DNA of 55,069 nucleotides, from NCBI GenBank assembly GCA_029258795.1, contig JAPDKB010000007.1, positions 1 through 55,069 of the forward strand, given 5' to 3'. Shown piece by piece: positions 1-6,756 of this stretch; within the stretch, counting starts at the first letter, position 1; each line of letters begins with the position of its first letter. Source of the DNA: an archaeon (GTDB taxonomy: Archaea > EX4484-52 > WAPT01). The position numbers were made by a program, and so were the translations under genes. Under the pieces are notes generated by a model. It did not search any database. It had not been told where the DNA came from and saw nothing but the letters and a program-made list of their open reading frames with translations.

Positions 1-2
1 CC

Positions 3-104
3 GGTGTGCAGGAAGGAATGGAGGAGAAGAAAAAAGGCCTTACAAAATCCCTTTTGGTTTTAACAATATTAGCGGTGGTTCTTCTGATAGTGGGGCTTCT
101 CTAA
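3..104 (+). CDS. C-terminal end of an unidentified membrane-anchored protein (5' partial)
   Basis: An open frame runs in from the left edge and stops at 102-104. It ends in a lysine-rich stretch (EEKKKGLTKS) followed by about 17 hydrophobic residues and the stop codon, which is the pattern of a C-terminal membrane anchor. An internal ATG at 18 could instead start a 28-residue peptide. The frame has no stop upstream inside the window, so a longer protein starting outside is more likely. Function cannot be judged from this remnant. Confidence 0.45.
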   Translation, partial: GVQEGMEEKKKGLTKSLLVLTILAVVLLIVGLL

Positions 105-148
105 AAACCATCAGCTAATTTAAAAATCTCTCATCGAAATAGTGTAAT

Positions 149-1012
149 TCACCCGTTTTTCAAAATATCGTATCTCTTAACAACATTTATCGCCTCGGGA
201 TGCTGAGGGTGACAAAAGATTATGGAGCTGTGACCGCTCCCGTTTTTGGCAGGAATCATATACGCGGCCTTCCAATCACCATGTTTTTTCAGAACATGGT
301 CTGGAAATTCTTCCGGTCTGAAATACACCATTTCAACCCTATCAGTTACAAAGCCAAATGCAACATCATCGTTCACCACACCAACAGGTTTATTTATTTT
401 TAAACTCTCAGGGGCTTCCGCACCGACCATAACCATTGTTTCAACTTCCATGAGCGATACGGGACGAAAAGCTGGATGGATGGTATTTTCTCGCTTCGCA
501 TCATCGATTCTGTTTACCATCGATTTCACAATATAGTACTGAGATTCGTAATCTCGAGGTAATTTTAAAAGAGGCTCAGCACATATACTTATTAAGCAAT
601 CGGGTTCGTTTATTTCAACATGCTTCACATCTCTCCACAATAACATGTATATTTCTACTTCGTTCAGATTTTTGATACGTTCGTATCCGTCTTTCGGGAA
701 AATCACCAATCCATCCCGAAATTCAGGATTTTGATCACTTATCCAACCTTCCACCTTCAAGGACAAATTCGTAACGATTTCAGAGAGTTTTCCATACCCT
801 TTCACACATTCTACATCTCCGCTATAATTATCTCCCCTAAAAACCTCAACCCATGAACAGTCAACATTTCCATTTCTTTTTAGGCCAATATCTCTTAGTA
901 GGTGTTCAAAGTCCACACAATCAACACTTCTCGGATCGAATCCATAAAGTTCCAGAGTTTTACCAGCATCCTCATACACTGAGTTTAACACATCATCAAC
1001 ATCCAGAAACAT
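149..1012 (-). CDS. Hypothetical protein, 287 aa
   Basis: I do not recognise this protein. It looks soluble and acidic, with no signal peptide, membrane segment or obvious nucleotide-binding motif. The C-terminal third has hydrophobic beta-like stretches and a His-rich patch (CHPQHPEA). A TATA-like AT-rich element (ttaaatttt in the minus reading) lies about 25-30 bases before the ATG, suggesting a leaderless transcript of its own. It is more AT-rich than the Hel308 gene upstream. The length and clean single frame support a real gene, but no function can be assigned. Confidence 0.7.
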   Translation of the reverse strand: MFLDVDDVLNSVYEDAGKTLELYGFDPRSVDCVDFEHLLRDIGLKRNGNVDCSWVEVFRGDNYSGDVECVKGYGKLSEIVTNLSLKVEGWISDQNPEFRDGLVIFPKDGYERIKNLNEVEIYMLLWRDVKHVEINEPDCLISICAEPLLKLPRDYESQYYIVKSMVNRIDDAKRENTIHPAFRPVSLMEVETMVMVGAEAPESLKINKPVGVVNDDVAFGFVTDRVEMVYFRPEEFPDHVLKKHGDWKAAYMIPAKNGSGHSSIIFCHPQHPEAINVVKRYDILKNG

Positions 1013-1068
1013 GCTTCAAAACTCCACAGCAAAATTTAAGTTCATTTTCATCATTTATAAATCGTAAA

Positions 1069-3300
1069 TCAGCGCTCCAGTTCGTTAAGGCTGCGCTGCA
1101 GCTCGCCACTTTTCAAAGCATCTCTAACCTTCTGAGCAGTTTTTTTGCCAAGAATGCTCTCCAGCAGAGGGAGTGACGCTTTCTCTACATCCTTGAGAGT
1201 TCTTATGCCAGCGTTGTAAAGCTTTCTCGCCTTGACCCTCCCAACACCCGGGAGAAGCACGAGCTCGAGCAGCTCTTCCTTCACGCCGTGCTGCAGACGC
1301 TTCCTTATTCTTTCCAGCTTGTTTACGATGTCGCGCTTCACACCCTCTATTGCCGCTATCTCCTTCAATGAATAAAGAAGCCAGTCCGCATTTTCAATCA
1401 TGACGCGCAAATCCCCGGGTGCAACCCCGTAATTGGACGCTATCACATCTTCCTTCACTTCATCCATCCACGCCTTGAGCACAAGAGCGGCTTTAACGGC
1501 ATACATGTGCTTGGCCATCTCAAAACTCCAGAGCGGCGGAAGCTCGGTAAGCAGTTTGTCCTCATACTCCTCCAGCAACATCAGCACTTCATCTTCCTCC
1601 TTCTTGGTGACTCTAGGTAACGGTCTGAATTCGGTTGTAAGCGCTATCAAGTGAAGGAACGAGATTTCATCTGCACGCTTGATATTCTCGTGTCTCAACC
1701 CGCTAAGCATTATGTGTGCTGAAAGCGGATCGATGTAGAGCTCGGAAACCCTCCTGCCGAGCTTGGTGGCTCTTATCTTCATGTCAGCAAGCAATGAAGA
1801 AGCTCTTGCAAAAAAAGAGGAGCTGGAGGAGCTTCTGGCTTCAATTTCCACAAGCTCGTAAACCTCAAGCATGTCCACAACCTTCCTTATCTTGGCTTCC
1901 AGCTCGTCAAGCTTTTTGTACTGGTGCGCATAAAACGTCTTCGACATGAACTCCATGAGCTGTCTGAAGGTGGTGAATGGAACGCTTGCTATCAACCCGA
2001 GCAGATGGATTCTGAGCACGGGCTCGACAGCAAGTTTTGAATAGATGGGTTCCGGCTTACCCTTTATGTAGTTTTCCATTATGTACTCCGCATCCCTATC
2101 ATTTCTTGCAACGGCTATAGCTAAACCTTCCTTATCATACTTGGGCCTTCCGCTCCTCCCTATCATCTGCTGGAATTCCAGCACAGGAATGTAGTTCATG
2201 CCCTCTCCGCTCTCGAATCTGTGCAGGTGTTTAACCACAACGATGCTGGCAGGCAGGTTCACTCCCGCAGCCAGAGTTGGTGTGGCCACAATTATCTTTA
2301 TTGCGCCCTTCCTGAACCATTCTTCCACCAGCTCCCGCTGCTTCTGCACCAGACCGGCATGATGAAAAGCCACGCCACACGCCACACATGAAGCCAGCTT
2401 CCTGCACTGCTCCGTGGGAGTTTCGAGAGCATGTTCCACCTCTTTTGCTACGCTTTCAAGCAGCGCTTTCTCGTTCTTCTTCACCACCACTCTTCTTGCA
2501 AGCTTCACAGCCAGATTTTCAGCATTTCTTCTCGAGTTTACGAACACAAGAAGTTGTTTGTTGCGCGCTGCAAAGTAGAGAATCATGTCATCAGCATCCA
2601 GAACATTCGGAAGAGTGTTCACCACTCCGTTCTCAAAAACAAGCTTACCGCCGAGAAAAACGGCCTTTCTGACCGGAACGGGTCTGTAGCTGGACTTCAC
2701 AAGCTCGGCATCGAGCCACTTGGCCAGCTCTTCAGCGTTGCTTATCGTGGCCGATAGCGCAAGAACGCGCAGCTTGCTCAAACTTTCCCTCAACTTGGTT
2801 ATCACCACCTCCAGCGTTGGACCCCTGCTGACATCGTTAAGCAGATGTATCTCATCCACCACCAGCAGACCAACATCCTTTATCCATTCCACATTGTGAC
2901 GCAGCAAAGATTCGAGCTTTTCGGCAGTCACTATTATTATGTCATAGTATCTGAGCCACGGGTCATCACTATCATAGTCGCCCATGCTCAGCGCGATTTT
3001 CACGTTAAGGTCTTCATATTTTTCTTTGAACTCCCTGTACTTCTCGCTTCCTATCGAGCGGAGAGGCACCACGTAGAGGGCTTTTCTTTTGTTTTTCGTG
3101 ACCTCATAAAGCGCGGCAAGCTCCGCGATAAGCGTTTTGCCGGAAGCGGTTGGGGCTGCAACTACCATGTTCACATCGGAAAACAGACCCGCTTTGATGG
3201 CCTTGATCTGGGGATCGTTCAGCTCAACCACACCATCTTTCTCCTTTATGCTCGCCACAACGTCTTCTCCAACAAAAGGAGCGAGCTCATCGATTTTCAT
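1069..3300 (-). CDS. hel308: Hel308 family superfamily 2 DNA helicase
   Basis: This is the archaeal Hel308/Hjm 3'-5' DNA helicase, which acts on stalled or branched replication forks. The 743 residues match the usual length. Walker A is at about 48-56 (AAPTASGKT), the DEIH box at 149-152, motif III reads LSATISNA, and motif VI reads QMIGRSGRP. A C-terminal helix-hairpin-helix (LPGVGRVKARKLYNAG) provides DNA contact. A TATA element (tttataagg, minus reading) sits about 25-30 bases before the ATG, so it can be transcribed separately from kae1, which ends 44 bases upstream. Together with Hef (6757-9309) this window carries two fork-processing helicases. Confidence 0.95.
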   Translation of the reverse strand: MKIDELAPFVGEDVVASIKEKDGVVELNDPQIKAIKAGLFSDVNMVVAAPTASGKTLIAELAALYEVTKNKRKALYVVPLRSIGSEKYREFKEKYEDLNVKIALSMGDYDSDDPWLRYYDIIIVTAEKLESLLRHNVEWIKDVGLLVVDEIHLLNDVSRGPTLEVVITKLRESLSKLRVLALSATISNAEELAKWLDAELVKSSYRPVPVRKAVFLGGKLVFENGVVNTLPNVLDADDMILYFAARNKQLLVFVNSRRNAENLAVKLARRVVVKKNEKALLESVAKEVEHALETPTEQCRKLASCVACGVAFHHAGLVQKQRELVEEWFRKGAIKIIVATPTLAAGVNLPASIVVVKHLHRFESGEGMNYIPVLEFQQMIGRSGRPKYDKEGLAIAVARNDRDAEYIMENYIKGKPEPIYSKLAVEPVLRIHLLGLIASVPFTTFRQLMEFMSKTFYAHQYKKLDELEAKIRKVVDMLEVYELVEIEARSSSSSSFFARASSLLADMKIRATKLGRRVSELYIDPLSAHIMLSGLRHENIKRADEISFLHLIALTTEFRPLPRVTKKEEDEVLMLLEEYEDKLLTELPPLWSFEMAKHMYAVKAALVLKAWMDEVKEDVIASNYGVAPGDLRVMIENADWLLYSLKEIAAIEGVKRDIVNKLERIRKRLQHGVKEELLELVLLPGVGRVKARKLYNAGIRTLKDVEKASLPLLESILGKKTAQKVRDALKSGELQRSLNELER

Positions 3301-3344
3301 GGAGAAAACTTTACGGAGAAACCTTATAAATAGAGTGCAAGGAC

Positions 3345-4322
3345 TTACAGCTCCACCTCCTCAATTCTCCATCTCTGCATGCTCTTCACAGCCGTAATGT
3401 CCTTCGTTCCGTATGTGGGCGCCATCACTATACCCGTCCAGGCAATCATGGCTCCGTTGTCTCCAGCATACTCCTTCGGCACAACAAGGAACTTGACATC
3501 CCTGTCATCGCACATCACTCTCAGCATTTCCTGAAGTCGTTTGTTGGCAGCTACACCTCCGGTAAGAAGCACCTCCCTCTTTTCCGTATGCGCCAGTGCT
3601 CTTTCAACGGCCTCCACCATCATGGCAAAAGCATGTTCCTGAAAGGAATAGCAGAGATCCTCCAGCCTGTATCCCTGCTCCAGCTTCCTCTCAAGCTCCG
3701 TAACCAAACCCGAAAAGGAGAAGTCCATACCCTTCACAACATAAGGAAGCGGCACGAATCTGCCCTTCCTGGCAAGCTCCTCTATCTTCGGCCCGCCTGG
3801 AAAGCCAAGGCCGGCGCTTCTTGCAAACTTGTCAAGCGCATTGCCGATGGCTATATCCAAAGTTTCCCCAAACACCCTGTAGCGGTTGTTCAGTTTTGCA
3901 ATTATCTGCGTGTTACCTCCTGAAACGTAAAGCGTCACAGGATCCTTGGCTTTCGTTACGAGCAGCCCTATTTCCACATGAGCTTGACAATGGTTGACGG
4001 GCACGATCACTTTATCGTGCTTCAACGCAAGATACTTAGCCACGATCTCCCCGATCTTCAGGCACGGCCCCATACCGGGTCCAGCTGAGAAAGCTATGAT
4101 ATCAATCTCCTTCACACTCACTCCGGCTTTTTCAAGTGCTCTGTCCAATACCTCCCTCGCTACGGAAGCATGATGCTCCGCAACATCCCTTGGCCTCATG
4201 CCTCCATGCTCTGTGGTGAAAACGCTCTTTTCGTTGGCAAGAATCCTTCCCCTACCGTTTTCCTTGACAGCAATCCCGACTCCAAGGGTGTGGGCCGTGC
4301 TCTCAATACCGAGACAGAGCAT
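3345..4322 (-). CDS. kae1: tRNA N6-threonylcarbamoyladenosine synthase subunit Kae1
   Basis: Kae1 is the catalytic subunit of the KEOPS complex, which transfers threonylcarbamoyl from TC-AMP to A37 of ANN-decoding tRNAs. The protein opens with GIESTAHT, carries the metal-binding histidines H111 and H115 (NHCQAH) and the ASKHA-fold motif YVSGGNTQ. It ends at residue 325 shortly after RWRIEEVEL. The Bud32 kinase fused at this point in many euryarchaea is absent, and no Bud32 gene is in the window. The partner enzyme Sua5 lies at 25328-26386. It follows the S27ae gene, a conserved archaeal order, with a TATA-like element in the 62-base gap. Confidence 0.96.
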   Translation of the reverse strand: MLCLGIESTAHTLGVGIAVKENGRGRILANEKSVFTTEHGGMRPRDVAEHHASVAREVLDRALEKAGVSVKEIDIIAFSAGPGMGPCLKIGEIVAKYLALKHDKVIVPVNHCQAHVEIGLLVTKAKDPVTLYVSGGNTQIIAKLNNRYRVFGETLDIAIGNALDKFARSAGLGFPGGPKIEELARKGRFVPLPYVVKGMDFSFSGLVTELERKLEQGYRLEDLCYSFQEHAFAMMVEAVERALAHTEKREVLLTGGVAANKRLQEMLRVMCDDRDVKFLVVPKEYAGDNGAMIAWTGIVMAPTYGTKDITAVKSMQRWRIEEVEL

Positions 4323-4384
4323 ATCAAGGTGTATGGAGAATCAGAATTTTAAAGGTAATGAAAAGCAGAAATCGAAAGAAGGCA

Positions 4385-4609
4385 TCAGCCGGACTGCTGT
4401 GCCGCCCGCGCTTCCCCTTCTTTTGCTTCCTTCGGCACTTCCACATACCAGCACTTGCCACAGAAAAGCCTGTTTCCGGCTTCAGCAAGAAAGCTCCTGC
4501 ACTTGGGGCAGAGTTTACCCTTTCTTATGACCTTCCCATCCTTGACCTCATACTTTTTCCACAGTTGCACCTTCTTATGCTTGCTCTTGCTCTTTGGTTT
4601 CTTTGCCAT
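4385..4609 (-). CDS. rps27ae: Small ribosomal subunit protein S27ae
   Basis: This is a zinc-ribbon protein of the archaeal small ribosomal subunit. The 74 residues start with a lysine-rich segment (MAKKPKSKSKHKK). They carry a four-cysteine zinc site, CPKC and CGKC, separated by about 12 residues. The C-terminal tail (about 15 residues, Glu/Ala-rich) extends past the usual end. It sits between S24e and Kae1, as in many archaea, and has a ggtgtga ribosome-binding sequence before the ATG. Confidence 0.93.
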   Translation of the reverse strand: MAKKPKSKSKHKKVQLWKKYEVKDGKVIRKGKLCPKCRSFLAEAGNRLFCGKCWYVEVPKEAKEGEARAAQQSG

Positions 4610-4657
4610 GGTTCATCACACCCTAAAGAGTAGTGGGAAAAAGTTTAAAATAGTTTA

Positions 4658-5044
4658 TCACTCGTCTCCCTTGCTTTCCTCTTCCTCCTTGCCCTCCTTT
4701 TGCTCTTCCTTACCCTCTTCCTTCTCTTCCGAAGCTTTCTCAGCTCCACCTTCCTGCTCTGTCTGGCTTTCTTCGCCGCCTTCCTCCTTTTCCTCCTTCA
4801 CCTCGACCTTCTTCTCCCTCACCGGCTTGTCGAACACAAACGCTATTACTTTCGCTTCCTGCCTGCCGAAGCGCTGGTAAATTTTATCCACTTCCACGTG
4901 CGTGTCATCAACCTTCAGCACCTTTGCGAGCTCCACGAGCACTTCATCCCTTTTAGGAGTGGGGCCCTGAAAAGCAATTATCGCCTCTATTTCCCTTCTC
5001 TCAAGTAAGGGGTTCTTGACATCCTTGACGATCGTTATCTCCAT
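4658..5044 (-). CDS. rps24e: Small ribosomal subunit protein S24e with acidic C-terminal tail
   Basis: The first roughly 85 residues are a standard S24e core (start MEITIVKDVKNPLLERRE, then PTPKRDEV and IYQRFGRQEAKVIAFVFD). The last roughly 40 residues are almost entirely Glu, Lys, Gly, Ser and Ala and are predicted to be disordered. Archaeal S24e is usually close to 100 residues, so the tail is an addition. The start is supported by ggaggtg upstream of the ATG. In many archaea a DUF359 gene (GTP-dependent dephospho-CoA kinase) sits between spt4 and rps24e; here the two are separated by only 46 bases and no such gene is present. Confidence 0.94.
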   Translation of the reverse strand: MEITIVKDVKNPLLERREIEAIIAFQGPTPKRDEVLVELAKVLKVDDTHVEVDKIYQRFGRQEAKVIAFVFDKPVREKKVEVKEEKEEGGEESQTEQEGGAEKASEEKEEGKEEQKEGKEEEESKGDE

Positions 5045-5090
5045 AACATCACACCTCCAGCATACTTATTGATGATCGAATAGGACAAGC

Positions 5091-5270
5091 TCAGTAAACA
5101 TTGAGAGCATACTTGCCCGGGGCTTCAATGCCGAGCTTCTTGGCTATCTCGCTGTTCACATCCCAGATTATGACTATGCCCTTCCAGTTTCTGGTGAGGT
5201 CCTTACTACCACACACAGCACATTCATTACCCTCTTCCACAATCCTCTTGCAGACCCGACAAGCTTTCAT
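5091..5270 (-). CDS. spt4: Transcription elongation factor Spt4 (RpoE'')
   Basis: This 59-residue zinc protein is the partner of Spt5 and increases RNA polymerase processivity. It begins MKACRVCKRI and carries two CxxC pairs (CRVC and CAVC) followed by the Spt4 core with WKGIVIIWD and a PGKYAL end. ATG is at 5268-5270, preceded by ggtgagg; the stop is at 5091-5093. It lies 21 bases downstream of rpoE', the conserved archaeal arrangement. Length and motifs leave little doubt. Confidence 0.94.
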   Translation of the reverse strand: MKACRVCKRIVEEGNECAVCGSKDLTRNWKGIVIIWDVNSEIAKKLGIEAPGKYALNVY

Positions 5271-5291
5271 TCAACCTCACCACACACACCG

Positions 5292-5861
5292 CTACTTCTT
5301 ATCCTGAGTTTTTTCCTTCTCCTCTCTTTCCATCTTAATCCATTCCAGCGCTCCAAGTCCGGGCTGCCTCATGGTCAAAATTATCTTGTTCTGCTCGCTC
5401 TTCTTCATGCTCACACCTATAATTCTGGCTCTCACGATGTGACCCACTCTCAACGTCTTTTTGGTATCTCTACCCACCAGCATAATGTTCTTTCTGTCGT
5501 AGCTCAGGTAATCGTTTGTAACTTGTGAGATGTGGCACAATGCATCTATCGGTCCAAATCGCACAAACACGCCGAACTCAGCAATATCGACAACTTGTCC
5601 TTCCACCACTTCATTAAGCATGGGCTTGAACACGAGCGCTTTGAACTTCACAGGATAGTGCACACCCGGATCTTCAACAATCAGTCTGCCCTGTCCAACT
5701 TCCAGTATATCCATTATGGCAAGCACAACTCCTTCAAGTTCAGGTACAATTTTGTTTTCATATTTTTGTGCAAGCGCTTTTTTTATCGCAACCTTCTTAT
5801 CTTCGTTCATCCACTCCGGCGGAACTCTCACCCTGTCTTCAATTGTTGCAACGACATACAT
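5292..5861 (-). CDS. rpoE1: DNA-directed RNA polymerase subunit E' (Rpo7, Rpb7 homologue)
   Basis: Rpo7 is the S1-domain half of the RNA polymerase stalk. The 189 residues contain the N-terminal Rpb7 fold (PGVHYPVKFKALVFKP at about 64-79) and a C-terminal S1/OB domain (VVEGQVVDIAEFGVFVRFGP at about 84-103). The last 15 residues are charged and probably flexible. It is the first gene of a minus-strand operon, rpoE1-spt4-rps24e-rps27ae. A TATA-like cctttaaaaaatta (minus reading) lies upstream, and ggtgag precedes the ATG. Confidence 0.95.
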   Translation of the reverse strand: MYVVATIEDRVRVPPEWMNEDKKVAIKKALAQKYENKIVPELEGVVLAIMDILEVGQGRLIVEDPGVHYPVKFKALVFKPMLNEVVEGQVVDIAEFGVFVRFGPIDALCHISQVTNDYLSYDRKNIMLVGRDTKKTLRVGHIVRARIIGVSMKKSEQNKIILTMRQPGLGALEWIKMEREEKEKTQDKK

Positions 5862-6007
5862 TCAAGCTCACCAGAAGTTGGTTTTTGAAAGTGAAAAACA
5901 AAATGTAAAGTTAAATGGGAGGGTAATTTTTTAAAGGTTTGTGAACGCGCAGACAAAATCTCGATGCTGAAAATTTTATAAAATTTTAATCCCCCATCAA
6001 CTTTATC
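5862..6007. promoter_or_regulatory. Divergent promoter region between rpoE1 and a nucleotidyltransferase gene
   Basis: A 146-base AT-rich gap separates two divergent genes. Toward the plus strand, attttataaaattttaat ends about 20 bases before the ATG at 6008, which fits a TATA box with an almost leaderless transcript. Toward the minus strand a cctttaaaaaatta element serves rpoE1, leaving a leader of roughly 40-60 bases. The assignments rest on sequence appearance only. Confidence 0.5.
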
Positions 6008-6715
6008 ATGACGAAGGCGGTTATTCTTGCTGGAGGAAAGGGAACACGACTCAGACCCTTAACATATGCCGTACCGAAACCACTCCTCCCCATCAATGAA
6101 AGACCTATGCTGGAACACATTCTTATGCATCTCAAGAATCACGGCATTAATGAGTTCATAATAACAGTTGGATATCTTGGTTATCAGATCAAAAATTACT
6201 TCAGGGATGGTAGCGATCTGGGAATAAAGATCGAATATGCTGAGGAGAAGGAGCCGCTTGGCACGGCTGGCTGTCTCCTTCCGATCAAGGACAAGCTGCA
6301 GGAAACATTCCTGCTTTATGGCGGAGACAACGTAACCACCATGAATATAAGTAAGTTCTTGGAGTTCCACAAGGAAAAGGGAGGTATAGTGACGGTTGCG
6401 CTAAGCGAGATGGAAATACCTATAGAGTATGGAGTTGTGGAGTTTGACGAGGATCACGTCATCACGGGCTTCAGAGAAAAACCGCGACTCAAGTTCAACA
6501 CCGTTACCATGATCATGGCGGTTGAGCCGCGCATATTTGAGTATATAGAGCCGGGTTTCAGCAACATAACCGATCACGTGTTTCCAAAGCTCCTGAAGGC
6601 GGGAGAAAAAATAGTTGCCTACCCGTTCCGCGATTTCTGGCTGGATGTTGGAAGACCAGATGACTACCACAAGGTTAACAACGTGCTCAACTCAAACGTG
6701 CAGAATCAGTCCTGA
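6008..6715 (+). CDS. Sugar-1-phosphate nucleotidylyltransferase
   Basis: The enzyme condenses an NTP with a sugar 1-phosphate to give an NDP-sugar. The signature GGKGTRLRPLT is at about 9-19, followed by PKPLLPI, and the metal-binding aspartate is probably in YGGDN. At 235 residues it has only the nucleotidyltransferase domain and lacks the C-terminal beta-helix of longer relatives. Sugar specificity (mannose-GDP, glucose-dTDP/UDP) cannot be read from the sequence. If it makes UDP- or ADP-glucose it could feed the glycogen synthases at 41.7-45.6 kb, but the locus is far away. Confidence 0.87.
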   Translation: MTKAVILAGGKGTRLRPLTYAVPKPLLPINERPMLEHILMHLKNHGINEFIITVGYLGYQIKNYFRDGSDLGIKIEYAEEKEPLGTAGCLLPIKDKLQETFLLYGGDNVTTMNISKFLEFHKEKGGIVTVALSEMEIPIEYGVVEFDEDHVITGFREKPRLKFNTVTMIMAVEPRIFEYIEPGFSNITDHVFPKLLKAGEKIVAYPFRDFWLDVGRPDDYHKVNNVLNSNVQNQS

Positions 6716-6756
6716 TTTCAGCTTTCTATTTAACTTTTTGTAACCAACCCATTAGC

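Noticed and set aside
3300-3345. Bud32 kinase remnant downstream of kae1
   Set aside because: The 44 bases contain only a TATA-like element and no kinase codons.
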